33,958 nucleotides of DNA from Planctomycetia bacterium (GTDB lineage Bacteria; Planctomycetota; Planctomycetia; Planctomycetales; Planctomycetaceae). Position 1 is the stretch's first letter, and the number at the start of each line of letters is the position of its first letter. The notes under the pieces are model-generated. The model made no database searches and was not told the DNA's origin. It saw only the letters and a list, made by a program, of their open reading frames with translations. Positions 18,898 to 25,124 of this stretch are shown here, in pieces. Position numbers and translations under genes: made by a program. The stretch is taken from assembly GCA_026400935.1 (NCBI GenBank), contig JAPLNX010000513.1:1-33958 (forward strand), given 5' to 3'.

Positions 18898-19911
18898 TTG
18901 GCCGAAAAACGTGATTTCGACGAGTTCCTGGAAAAATTTCGCCGTCGCCGCGAACTCATGGTGACTGAATTGCACAAGGTCATTGTTGGCCAAGAAGCGG
19001 TCATCGAACAAATCCTTGCCGCTATTTTCACGGGAGGGCATTGTTTGTTGGTCGGTGTTCCGGGACTGGCGAAGACATTGATCGTCAGCACGATCGCACA
19101 GATTCTCGACGTGCAGTTCAAGCGGATTCAGTTCACGCCGGACCTCATGCCCTCTGACATCACCGGCACGAATGTGCTCGACGAAAATGAAGCGGGCCGT
19201 CGCGAGTTCCGCTTTGTGAACGGCCCGGTTTTCACGAACATCCTGCTGGCCGACGAAATCAACCGAACGCCGCCAAAGACGCAAGCCGCGCTGCTGCAAG
19301 CGATGCAAGAACGCGAAGTGACCGCCGGTCAAACGACATACAAACTCCCCGAGCCGTTTTTCGTCATTGCCACTCAGAACCCGATCGAGCAAGAAGGAAC
19401 GTACCCGCTTCCGGAAGCTCAACTCGATCGGTTCATGTTCAACGTGATCGTCGATTACCCCGAGTTGGAGCACGAGGAGGCAATTCTCGCGGCGAGTTCT
19501 TCGATGGAAAAACCGGAGATTCGCAAAGTGCTGTCGGCGGATGCGATTGTCTATTTGCAAAAGCAGATCAACATGATCGAGGCCGCGCCGTTGACGATCA
19601 ATTACGTCGCACGCTTGGTGCGCGCGACTCGACCAAGCGATGCCTCGGCTCCGAAGTTTGTGAAAGACCTTGTCGGTTGGGGAGCGGGGCCGCGAGCTGG
19701 TCAATTCTTGATCGCTGGGGCGAAAGCGATCGCAGCGATGGACGGTCGCCCGGCGATTAACGTCAACGATGTCCGTCAAGTCGCGATCCCAGTTCTGCGG
19801 CATCGAGTCTCTACGAACTTCCAAGCACAAGCGGAAGGTGTCAATTCCGAGACCGTGATCAAGCGGCTGATTGCCGAATTGCCCGAACCGAAGATTGCGA
19901 AGTACGAATGA
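18898..19911 (+). CDS. MoxR-family AAA+ ATPase
   Basis: A protein of 337 aa starting at a TTG (18898). The frame is closed upstream by TGA at 18871-18873 with no in-frame ATG or GTG between, and the resulting N-terminus matches family length. It has Walker A GVPGLAKT (residues 53-60), Walker B ILLADEINRT (115-124), the sensor-1 region FFVIATQNPIEQEGTYPLPEAQLDRF, and the MoxR lid domain with DVRQVAIPVLRHR. MoxR ATPases act as chaperone-like activators of metal insertion or complex assembly, usually with DUF58 and von Willebrand A proteins encoded next to them. Here the downstream neighbour is a purN remnant and DUF4058, so the customary partners are missing from the window. Cytoplasmic. Confidence 0.93.
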   Translation: MAEKRDFDEFLEKFRRRRELMVTELHKVIVGQEAVIEQILAAIFTGGHCLLVGVPGLAKTLIVSTIAQILDVQFKRIQFTPDLMPSDITGTNVLDENEAGRREFRFVNGPVFTNILLADEINRTPPKTQAALLQAMQEREVTAGQTTYKLPEPFFVIATQNPIEQEGTYPLPEAQLDRFMFNVIVDYPELEHEEAILAASSSMEKPEIRKVLSADAIVYLQKQINMIEAAPLTINYVARLVRATRPSDASAPKFVKDLVGWGAGPRAGQFLIAGAKAIAAMDGRPAINVNDVRQVAIPVLRHRVSTNFQAQAEGVNSETVIKRLIAELPEPKIAKYE

Positions 19912-19998
19912 AATCGGAGTTTTCAGGAGAAGTAGTTTCGCCTCATAAAGTCTGACTTTCAGCCGGTCCTCGGCGTTGAAACTGCAGCCAGATCGGTT

Positions 19999-20127
19999 GC
20001 AGTGTTCGAAGAGGATACCCTGGTCGTTCGCGTCTTCGAGGCCGGGTGCGATGCCTATCCCGAAGTGATTCGACTCTTCGCTGACGGCCGATTAAAAGCT
20101 GAGGTTGAAAGGTTGCGAATCAGATGA
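19999..20127 (+). pseudogene. Remnant of the purN 3' end (copy 1)
   Basis: In the frame ending at TGA 20125-20127 the sequence reads AVFEEDTLVVRVFEAGCDAYPEVIRLFADGRLK in pieces. This corresponds to the conserved C-terminus of phosphoribosylglycinamide formyltransferase (VPVLEGDT..TLAARVFEAEH..YPEAIRLFADGRL). No start codon or earlier PurN sequence precedes it: the frame opens only after a TAG at 19933. It is a tail fragment. Its stop overlaps the upstream ATG of the DUF4058 frame. A second, better preserved copy of the tail lies at 21096-21215. Confidence 0.65.
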
Positions 20128-20144
20128 TCGCTGGAGTCCAAGTC

Positions 20145-20903
20145 ATGCCGGCACACAATTGGAAACGAGTTCGATCCGGAACCTTTCACGCCTTCCACAC
20201 GGCTTGGATTGGCGAATTGCAAAAAGCCTTGAACGGGGGACTGCTGCCGAAGGACTACTACGTTCTTGCCGAGCAGGTGGCCGGAGAGGCTGGTCCGGAT
20301 GTTCTAGCGCTGCATTCGCCTGACGGCGATTCGGAGATGTTGCCGGATTCTCACTGGCAACCCGGTGGCCTCGCGCTTGCCGAAGCTCCTCCCAAGGTCG
20401 CGCTGCGGAGCGAAGCCGACGAGTCATTGTTGTATTCGCTCAAACGCCAAACGCTCGTCATTCGCCATGCGAGCGGCGACGAAGTCGTGGCCATGATTGA
20501 GATCATTTCGCCGGGCAATAAATTCAGCCGCGCGGAGGTGGATCACTTTGTCCACAAAGCGATGTCGGCGTTGCGGCAAGGGGTGAATCTGCTGATCCTC
20601 GACCTGTTCCCGCCGAGTAAAACGAATCCGCAAGGGATTCATCGAGAACTCTGGCAACACTTCAATCCAGAAGAATTCCAGCAGCCCGCCGACAAGCCGC
20701 TGACCTTGGCTGCGTACTCGGCGGGCGTAACCCCGGTGGCCTATGTGGAACCGATCGCGGTCGGCCAGGACTTACCAGAGATGCCGTTGTTCCTGAGTCT
20801 CGACCGCTACATCAACGTGCCGCTGGAGACAACGTATCGCAGCGCCTACGAAGGCGTCCCCGAACGCTGGCGTCGAGTCATCGAAGGGAGGGCGGATGCA
20901 TGA
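20145..20903 (+). CDS. DUF4058 family protein
   Basis: A protein of 252 aa from the ATG at 20145, chosen because GGAG at 20133-20136 lies 8 nt upstream and MPAHNWKRV gives the usual short-form start (M-P-x-H-x-W). An in-frame ATG at 20124 would add seven residues. It contains conserved DUF4058 features: GTFHAFHTAWIGELQKALN near the start, a central LVIRHASGDEVVAMIEIISPGNK strand-loop, and LILDLFPPSKTNPQGIH. The region VVAMIEIISPGNK resembles the core of PD-(D/E)XK nuclease-like (Uma2/restriction-fold) proteins, but a role is not established. It is flanked by two purN-tail remnants, and its stop overlaps the ATG of a 47-aa ORF. Confidence 0.85.
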   Translation: MPAHNWKRVRSGTFHAFHTAWIGELQKALNGGLLPKDYYVLAEQVAGEAGPDVLALHSPDGDSEMLPDSHWQPGGLALAEAPPKVALRSEADESLLYSLKRQTLVIRHASGDEVVAMIEIISPGNKFSRAEVDHFVHKAMSALRQGVNLLILDLFPPSKTNPQGIHRELWQHFNPEEFQQPADKPLTLAAYSAGVTPVAYVEPIAVGQDLPEMPLFLSLDRYINVPLETTYRSAYEGVPERWRRVIEGRADA

Positions 20904-21043
20904 CCGCCAAACGCCGAAAGCCGTTGTTTGAGTGGCTGCAAGGCGTGCGCAATCTGCGTTCGGACGTGCTCGACCGAGTGGCTCAAGCGGTCGGCGCGAC
21001 CGTGTCCATGACTGTTCCAACACCGACCAAAAGCAAACCGTGA
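20900..21043 (+). CDS. Small basic ORF (47 aa) overlapping the DUF4058 stop
   Basis: The ATG at 20900 overlaps the DUF4058 stop in an ATGA arrangement, so translation could be coupled. The 47 residues begin MTAKRRKPLFEWLQGVRNLR and end TPTKSKP. The N-terminal half is basic and could be an amphipathic helix. I know no family for it. It may be a genuine small protein, the remnant of a longer one, or chance coding in a degraded region that next contains a hairpin and a purN fragment. Confidence 0.4.
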   Translation: MTAKRRKPLFEWLQGVRNLRSDVLDRVAQAVGATVSMTVPTPTKSKP

Positions 21044-21056
21044 GTTGTCCTGTCCG

Positions 21057-21082
21057 GATCAGTCGGCTGAAGCCGACTGATC
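21057..21082. terminator. Strong hairpin downstream of the 47-aa ORF
   Basis: GATCAGTCGGCT at 21057-21068 and its exact inverse at 21071-21082 are separated by 2 nt, a near-perfect 12-bp palindrome 13 nt after the small ORF's stop. It lacks a U-tract. It may be a terminator-like or REP-type element. The AGTCGGCT/AGCCGACT wording is also a common dispersed repeat motif in planctomycetes. Confidence 0.55.
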
Positions 21083-21095
21083 GGCAACCGAGTTG

Positions 21096-21215
21096 ATCGA
21101 CAACACCCAACGCGCCGTCCCGGTGCTCGAAGGGGACACCCCCGACACCCTCGCCGCTCGCGTCTTCGAGGCCGAGTGCGATGCCTATTCCGAAGCGATT
21201 CGGCTCTTCGTGGGA
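21096..21215 (+). pseudogene. Remnant of the purN 3' end (copy 2)
   Basis: The 40-codon stretch reads AVPVLEGDTPDTLAARVFEA followed by CDAYSEAIRLF, the C-terminal segment of PurN (glycinamide ribonucleotide formyltransferase). No N-terminal part is present. Most of it matches the copy at 19999-20127 at the DNA level (for example both contain CGCGTCTTCGAGGCCG and TGCGATGCCTAT). The two copies are in direct orientation about 1.1 kb apart, flanking DUF4058 and the 47-aa ORF. Confidence 0.7.
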
Positions 21216-21216
21216 A

Positions 21217-21633
21217 TCAAAACAAACCCCAGGCGGCTGCTGATCCGAAGACGATGACGTGCCATGTGAAGACGGCCGTCAGTCCGTAATAGCCGATTGT
21301 CAGAAACCGGTTGCGGAGGTATGGGCGAGCGTCAAACACAAAGAATTCAATGAACAAGCGAGTCAGCCAGAAAATCGCGACGTAACCGCAAAAGCAGCGT
21401 CCCAGCCGTGAGCCAGACGCCAATTCTTCGGCACACGACAGCGAGATGACGCCGAACGCGATCAAGTTTAGCACCACATATCCACCTGCCGTCAGAATCC
21501 AGTGGCGTAGCAATGGCGGCAGATTCGGGAGGTGCTCGCGGAACTTTAGCTCGCGCGGAACCTGAGCGCTCCCAATCAACGTGCCGAGGTGCAGCACTCC
21601 GGAAATCTGAATCAACAATTCAAGCCTCGACAT
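21217..21633 (-). CDS. Small membrane protein paired with MBOAT acyltransferase
   Basis: A protein of 138 aa with four or so hydrophobic segments: ELLIQISGVLHLGTLIGSA, HWILTAGGYVVLNLIAFGVISLS, CFCGYVAIFWLTRLFIEFFVF and LTIGYYGLTAVFTWHVIVFGSAAAWGLF. The ATG at 21633 begins one base after the stop of the upstream gene (TGATATG), so the two are translationally coupled. I do not recognise a named family. Pairing with the MBOAT protein suggests a role in the same lipid or wax esterification step, but this is inference. Confidence 0.75.
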   Translation of the reverse strand: MSRLELLIQISGVLHLGTLIGSAQVPRELKFREHLPNLPPLLRHWILTAGGYVVLNLIAFGVISLSCAEELASGSRLGRCFCGYVAIFWLTRLFIEFFVFDARPYLRNRFLTIGYYGLTAVFTWHVIVFGSAAAWGLF

Positions 21634-21634
21634 A

Positions 21635-22498
21635 TCAGCCTCCGATCAACGGCAGAATCAAGCGTCTCACGAACATTGGGTGAAACAACCAGTAGACACC
21701 AGGAATCGTGAAGGCTGCTGTGAAGCACCATCCGACAAAGCGATTCCGTTTCAGGCCCGGCAATCGTCGCTCAAGCCACACGCCCACTGCTTGCCACATG
21801 AAATAAGCGAACGGCATTCCGTAGCCCGCACCCGCAGGAATCGAAATCGCCAGCTCGTGAATCAATCCCGAGAACGCAAAGCAAGCCCACTCGGCGAGCC
21901 TCGCATGCCGCTGTCTCACCATCGGTCGAAAAACGAACTCGTGAGCGAAATCTCGAAACGCGAGGTTCCAGCGTCGGCTCCAGAATTCATTGAGCGACGT
22001 GGAAAGAATCGGAGCCTGCATGATCGGCTCGACTCTGCGACCAACTCGCCGCCATGCCAATGCTGCCAAATGAAAGAGACCGAAGTGCAACGTAAAGATC
22101 AGACCGACCATTGCGATCCAGCCGGCCGTCATCTTGTGCCATGTCAAGCACAGCGGCGCGACACCAACCAGCAACCCAATTCCAAACAGTGTCTTGAGGC
22201 TTGCGAACAACCATTCGCTGGTCGTCGAGTGTGAAGATTCACGCCGACAAAAGAAGGCTTGGGGATCGAGTCCTGCCCAAAACAAATACCAAGCCACGCG
22301 GTCTCGCCATCTTGGCCGCGTTTCTGATGTCTTGAGGTAATGTCGCTCCGACAAAAACTTCACGATCACGAAGATCGAAAAGGAAATTGCCAGCAGTCGA
22401 AGGAACGGATTCATTTGTTCGACGAATGCCCAACCACTTGGCAGTATCAAAACTGTTAGCTGCAAAATACTCGGATCGTGTTGCGGTCGTGTCGTCAT
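21635..22498 (-). CDS. MBOAT/wax-synthase-like membrane acyltransferase
   Basis: A protein of 287 aa from the ATG at 22498 (MTTRPQHDPS). It is rich in membrane helices, for example FLRLLAISFSIFVIVKFL, LFGIGLLVGVAPLCLTW, MVGLIFTLHFGLFHLAAL and AYFMWQAVGVWLE. The wax-synthase/MBOAT_2 (PF13813) signature is present: SLNEFWSRRWNLAFRDF with the conserved Trp/Asn region, and about 45 residues later SGLIHELAI containing the catalytic-type His. The family transfers acyl groups to alcohols or other acceptors in the membrane. The acceptor here is unknown. It is the first gene of a two-gene unit, divergent from the BMC regulator. Confidence 0.85.
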   Translation of the reverse strand: MTTRPQHDPSILQLTVLILPSGWAFVEQMNPFLRLLAISFSIFVIVKFLSERHYLKTSETRPRWRDRVAWYLFWAGLDPQAFFCRRESSHSTTSEWLFASLKTLFGIGLLVGVAPLCLTWHKMTAGWIAMVGLIFTLHFGLFHLAALAWRRVGRRVEPIMQAPILSTSLNEFWSRRWNLAFRDFAHEFVFRPMVRQRHARLAEWACFAFSGLIHELAISIPAGAGYGMPFAYFMWQAVGVWLERRLPGLKRNRFVGWCFTAAFTIPGVYWLFHPMFVRRLILPLIGG

Positions 22499-22555
22499 GG
22501 TAGTCGTGCGGCTTCTCTTCAGGGCTCTAACACGAATCAACCGATTACCGGGCTG

Positions 22556-22567
22556 CCGGTTAACCGG
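22556..22567. promoter_or_regulatory. 12-bp palindrome upstream of the DeoR-type regulator (candidate operator)
   Basis: CCGGTTAACCGG is a perfect palindrome in the 188-bp divergent gap between the MBOAT gene and the BMC regulator, about 120 nt before the regulator ATG. A partly related ACCGATTACCGGG precedes it. DeoR-family repressors often bind near their own operon promoter. Whether this is the site is unproven. It could equally be a small repeat. Confidence 0.3.
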
Positions 22568-22686
22568 GACTTTGGAGTCAGCAATTCAGTATGCCTGAAA
22601 TAAAATGACATAACTTGATTGATTTTGGACGATCTTGGTGCAATCCTGTCTGCGTAACGAAAAGCCTCAGGACGAGGGCGTGGGTC

Positions 22687-23445
22687 ATGCTGGTTGATGA
22701 GCGGCGAACGAAACTCCTGAAAAAGATCGAAGAAAAAGGGTTTGTCTCGATTCAGGAGCTGGTCGAGTCGCTCCAAACCAGCGAATCGACGGTGCGGCGG
22801 GATTTGGAATATCTTGACGAAACGTCAAAACAAATCAGGAGGACTCGCGGCGGGGCGGCGTATGTTGGCGAGTCGATCACGGCGTTCGACGACCGGCGGT
22901 TTCAGGCGTTGGGGCAAAAGGAACGGATTGCGCGGGTTGTTGCGGACCTGATTGAACCACATGAGGTGGTTCTGCTGGATGGGGGGACCACGACGCTAGA
23001 AGTGGCGCGGGCACTCCTGGGTAAGCCGTTGCAAGTCGTGACGAACTCGATGCCGATTGTCGGGTTGTTCGTCAATCAACCGAACATCGAACTGATCGTC
23101 ATCGGCGGCTACGTCTATCCCAAGACCGGCGTTGCTCTCGGCGATCTAGCGGTGGCCATGCTGAAGAATGTTCACGCTCGGCGGTTGGTGATGAGCGTGG
23201 GAGGGATTACCGAAGCCGGATTGTTCAACAGCAACACGCTGTTGGTCGAAACCGAACGCCAAATGCTCGCCGCCGCCGAGGAAGTCATCGTCGTCACCGA
23301 CAGCAGCAAGTTCGGACATCGAGCACTGGCTCATCTGGCTCCGCTGTCGGCGGTGCATCGGTTGGTCGTGGATGGTGGGGTGTCGGACGAGTGGCGTGAG
23401 ATTGTCGAGAAAGCAGGAATCAAACTGACGGTCGTCGAAGATTGA
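22687..23445 (+). CDS. DeoR-family transcriptional regulator of the BMC operon
   Basis: A protein of 252 aa from the ATG at 22687, preceded by a GA-rich stretch. Residues 1-57 form the DeoR winged helix-turn-helix (MLVDERRTKLLKKIEEKG, then SESTVRRDLEYLDE and the RTRGGA wing). Residues about 75-235 are the DeoR sensor domain with the sugar-phosphate-binding pattern LLDGGTTTLEVARAL and VVTDSSKFGH. DeoR proteins typically repress sugar-catabolic operons and are released by a sugar phosphate. Here the inferred effector would be a fucose- or rhamnose-derived phosphate. It is the first gene of the BMC operon, with 47 bp to pduL. PVM-type BMC loci commonly begin with such a regulator. Confidence 0.93.
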   Translation: MLVDERRTKLLKKIEEKGFVSIQELVESLQTSESTVRRDLEYLDETSKQIRRTRGGAAYVGESITAFDDRRFQALGQKERIARVVADLIEPHEVVLLDGGTTTLEVARALLGKPLQVVTNSMPIVGLFVNQPNIELIVIGGYVYPKTGVALGDLAVAMLKNVHARRLVMSVGGITEAGLFNSNTLLVETERQMLAAAEEVIVVTDSSKFGHRALAHLAPLSAVHRLVVDGGVSDEWREIVEKAGIKLTVVED

Positions 23446-23453
23446 AACAAACT

Positions 23454-23476
23454 CCACTGAGGCAAAGTCGGTGGGG
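23454..23476. repeat. Half copy of the CCACCGAGGC-type palindrome
   Basis: CCACTGAGGCAAAGTCGGTGG lies between the regulator stop and the pduL start. It matches the right-hand palindrome of the paired element at 24688-24710 and 14249-14269 with few changes, but has no left partner. It overlaps the region just upstream of the pduL Shine-Dalgarno (AAGG at 23480-23483). Confidence 0.7.
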
Positions 23477-23492
23477 GTGAAGGCAAATATCT

Positions 23493-24245
23493 GTGGCAAC
23501 AACTCAATACAACCCAGCCGACGTCGAGGCGATCGTCCGCGAGGTCTTGCTGAAGCATCTTCCCGGTGCGGCGGTGAAGCCGAATCCGCTCGTCGTCAAC
23601 ATCTCCGCGCGACACGTCCATTTGTCACAAGAGCACGTCGAGATGCTCTTTGGCAAAGGTGCAATGTTGGAGGTTCACAAAACGCTTTACCAAGACGGCT
23701 ACTTCGCCTCGAAGCAGACCGTCATGGTCGTTGGCCCTCGCAAGCGGATGCTTTCGGATGTGCGAGTGCTTGGCCCTTGTCGGCCCTCGCAGGTGGAGTT
23801 GGCGTTCACGGACGCGATCTCGCTGGGGATCGACGTGCCGGTGCGGATTAGCGGTGATCATCACGACACGCCAGGCTGCGTGCTCGTAGGTCCGAAGGGG
23901 GTTGTGGAACTCAAGGCCGGTGTGATTCGAGCGATGCGGCATGTTCACATGGGGCATGCGGACCTTGAGCACTACGGTGTCAAAAACGGCGACGCGATGC
24001 ACCTGCGGATCGAGTCGTTTGGATGCACCACGGTTTTGGAAAACCTCGTCGTGCGTGCTGATCCGAAAGTGAAATTGGAAGTCCACATCGACACGGATGA
24101 AGGGAACGCCGTCAACCTGGATGCGGCGACTAAAGTTGAATTGATTAAGCCGAAAGAGTGCGGCTGTCACAAACATTCAGGAAACAACAACGGACAACTG
24201 ACAACGAACATGTCCGTTGTCAGTCGTCAGTTGGGAGTCATTTAG
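23493..24245 (+). CDS. pduL: PduL-type phosphotransacylase (BMC core enzyme)
   Basis: A protein of 250 aa from the GTG at 23493, with AAGG 9 nt upstream. It interconverts acyl-CoA plus phosphate with acyl-phosphate plus CoA; in this pathway probably lactyl-CoA to lactyl-phosphate, recycling CoA inside the compartment. Residues 8-24 ([15 protein letters not shown]) are an amphipathic encapsulation-peptide-like helix. The two PTAC repeats carry the Zn-binding histidines: [10 protein letters not shown] (H41, H43, H48) and [10 protein letters not shown] (H150, H152, H155). The conserved DHHDTPG loop is also present. The last 25 residues (after CGCHKHSG) are encoded by an inverted-repeat sequence and look appended. 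It is followed 35 bp later by BMC-H. Confidence 0.95.
   Translation: MATTQYNPADVEAIVREVLLKHLPGAAVKPNPLVVNISARHVHLSQEHVEMLFGKGAMLEVHKTLYQDGYFASKQTVMVVGPRKRMLSDVRVLGPCRPSQVELAFTDAISLGIDVPVRISGDHHDTPGCVLVGPKGVVELKAGVIRAMRHVHMGHADLEHYGVKNGDAMHLRIESFGCTTVLENLVVRADPKVKLEVHIDTDEGNAVNLDAATKVELIKPKECGCHKHSGNNNGQLTTNMSVVSRQLGVI
24187..24233. repeat. Overlapping, mutually exclusive hairpins at the pduL 3' end
   Basis: Three alternative perfect stems compete. ACAACGGACA (24187-24196) pairs with 24211-24220. ACTGACAACG (24197-24206) pairs with 24215-24224. CAACTGAC (24195-24202) pairs with 24226-24233. All lie in the last codons of pduL, just before the BMC-H ribosome-binding site. The ACAACTGACAAC wording looks like a dispersed repeat inserted into the end of the gene. 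Confidence 0.7.
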
Positions 24246-24280
24246 TTCGTCAACTGTTCTGTTCAAACTGGGAGATAAAA

Positions 24281-24592
24281 ATGGCAGCGAAGATTTCGGA
24301 AGCTCTGGGGATGATCGAGACCAAGGGTCTCGTCTGTTTGATCGAAGCGGTGGACGCGATGTTGAAAGCGGCCAACGTGCAAATGGTCGGCTGGGACAAA
24401 GTCGGCAGCGGTTTGGTGACAGCGTTCGTGGTCGGTGATGTCGCCGCCGTGAAGGCCGCGATCGACGCCGGAGCCGCCGCCGCCAGCAAGATCGGCGAAG
24501 TGGTCAGCGTGCAGGTCATTCCAAGACCGCACGAAGAGCTCGCCGCAGTTCTGCCGATCCAGAAGGCATCGGGCGGAAAATCGGCTGGCTAG
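24281..24592 (+). CDS. pvmD: BMC-H hexameric shell protein 1
   Basis: A protein of 103 aa with a single BMC domain (PF00936). The ATG at 24281 has GGAG 6 nt upstream. Residues 8-33 carry the family start ([26 protein letters not shown]), and the pore-lining loop reads KVGSG. The helix [31 protein letters not shown] ends the fold, followed by a short Gly/Ser-rich tail. Hexamers tile the facets of the shell, and the pore would pass sugar phosphate or lactate-type metabolites. The symbol is assigned by position and order, by analogy with the Planctopirus limnophila locus as I remember it (pvmD and pvmE being the two BMC-H genes). Confidence 0.95.
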   Translation: MAAKISEALGMIETKGLVCLIEAVDAMLKAANVQMVGWDKVGSGLVTAFVVGDVAAVKAAIDAGAAAASKIGEVVSVQVIPRPHEELAAVLPIQKASGGKSAG

Positions 24593-24600
24593 TTAACACA

Positions 24601-24711
24601 AACCCCACCGAGCTCGTCTCGGTGGCTCGCAGGCTTCTGCACTAAACCGTCGCGTGTGACAGTTTTGATTTGTGCAAAAGCCTAAATCCACCGAGGCAAA
24701 CTCGGTGGGGT
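24601..24711. repeat. Paired-palindrome repeat element, copy B (between the two BMC-H genes)
   Basis: CCCCACCGAGCTCGTCTCGGTGG (ending at 24625) and CCACCGAGGCAAACTCGGTGG (24688-24708) are two palindromes bracketing a spacer with GGCTTCTGCACTAAA and TGTGCAAAAGCC. These spacer edges are inverted to one another, so the whole unit can fold as one large cruciform. The same arrangement occurs at 14155-14272. Confidence 0.8.
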
Positions 24712-24743
24712 GGTGACTTGGAATTCAACGAAGGTGAAACGTC

Positions 24744-25013
24744 ATGAAGGGTGAAGCAATCGGACTCATTGAGACCAAAGGTTTGGTCGCGCAAATTGAA
24801 GCATCAGATGCGATGCTCAAGGCGGCCAACGTCAGCTTGGTGAAGCAAATCCAGATCGGTGGTGCGTACATCACCACGATCATCCGTGGCGACGTCGGCT
24901 CTGTGCGAGCGGCCGTCGATGCGGGAGCAGCAGCGGCCTCGAAGGTGGGCGAACTGGTGTCGGCTCATTTGATCGCTAGGCCGGGCGAAAGCTTGCTCGA
25001 GCATTTTGTCTAA
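24744..25013 (+). CDS. pvmE: BMC-H hexameric shell protein 2
   Basis: A protein of 89 aa, a minimal single BMC domain. The ATG at 24744 follows AAGGTG. It parallels the first BMC-H ([43 protein letters not shown]) but differs at the pore loop (IQIGGAY instead of KVGSG) and lacks the C-terminal tail, so the two hexamers should have different pore chemistry. It lies between two palindromic repeats. The symbol is positional, by analogy with the P. limnophila pvm locus. Confidence 0.95.
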   Translation: MKGEAIGLIETKGLVAQIEASDAMLKAANVSLVKQIQIGGAYITTIIRGDVGSVRAAVDAGAAAASKVGELVSAHLIARPGESLLEHFV

Positions 25014-25028
25014 GGCGGGTTCCGTTGT

Positions 25029-25113
25029 TTAACCGCACGCCGCAGGCACGCGCGTCGGTTGTGATTGTGAAGGTCAACCGTAATTGACGCGCGTGCCTGC
25101 GGCGTGCGGTTAA
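25029..25113. repeat. Perfect 28-bp inverted repeat just upstream of the acetate kinase start
   Basis: The arms 25029-25056 and 25086-25113 are exact inverse complements (core AACCGCACGCCGCAGGCACG). The 29-bp loop contains a further imperfect CGGTTG/CAACCG pair. The right arm ends 11 nt before the kinase ATG (25125), so the folded RNA would abut the ribosome-binding site. It also starts 15 nt after the stop of BMC-H 2, where it could act as a 3' stabilising hairpin or partial terminator between shell and enzyme genes. Confidence 0.9.
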
Positions 25114-25124
25114 GCGAAGTCGTC

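Noticed and set aside
18772-19830. 352-codon minus-strand ORF opposite the MoxR gene
   Set aside because: Shadow of the MoxR coding sequence, with Arg-rich composition and no motifs.
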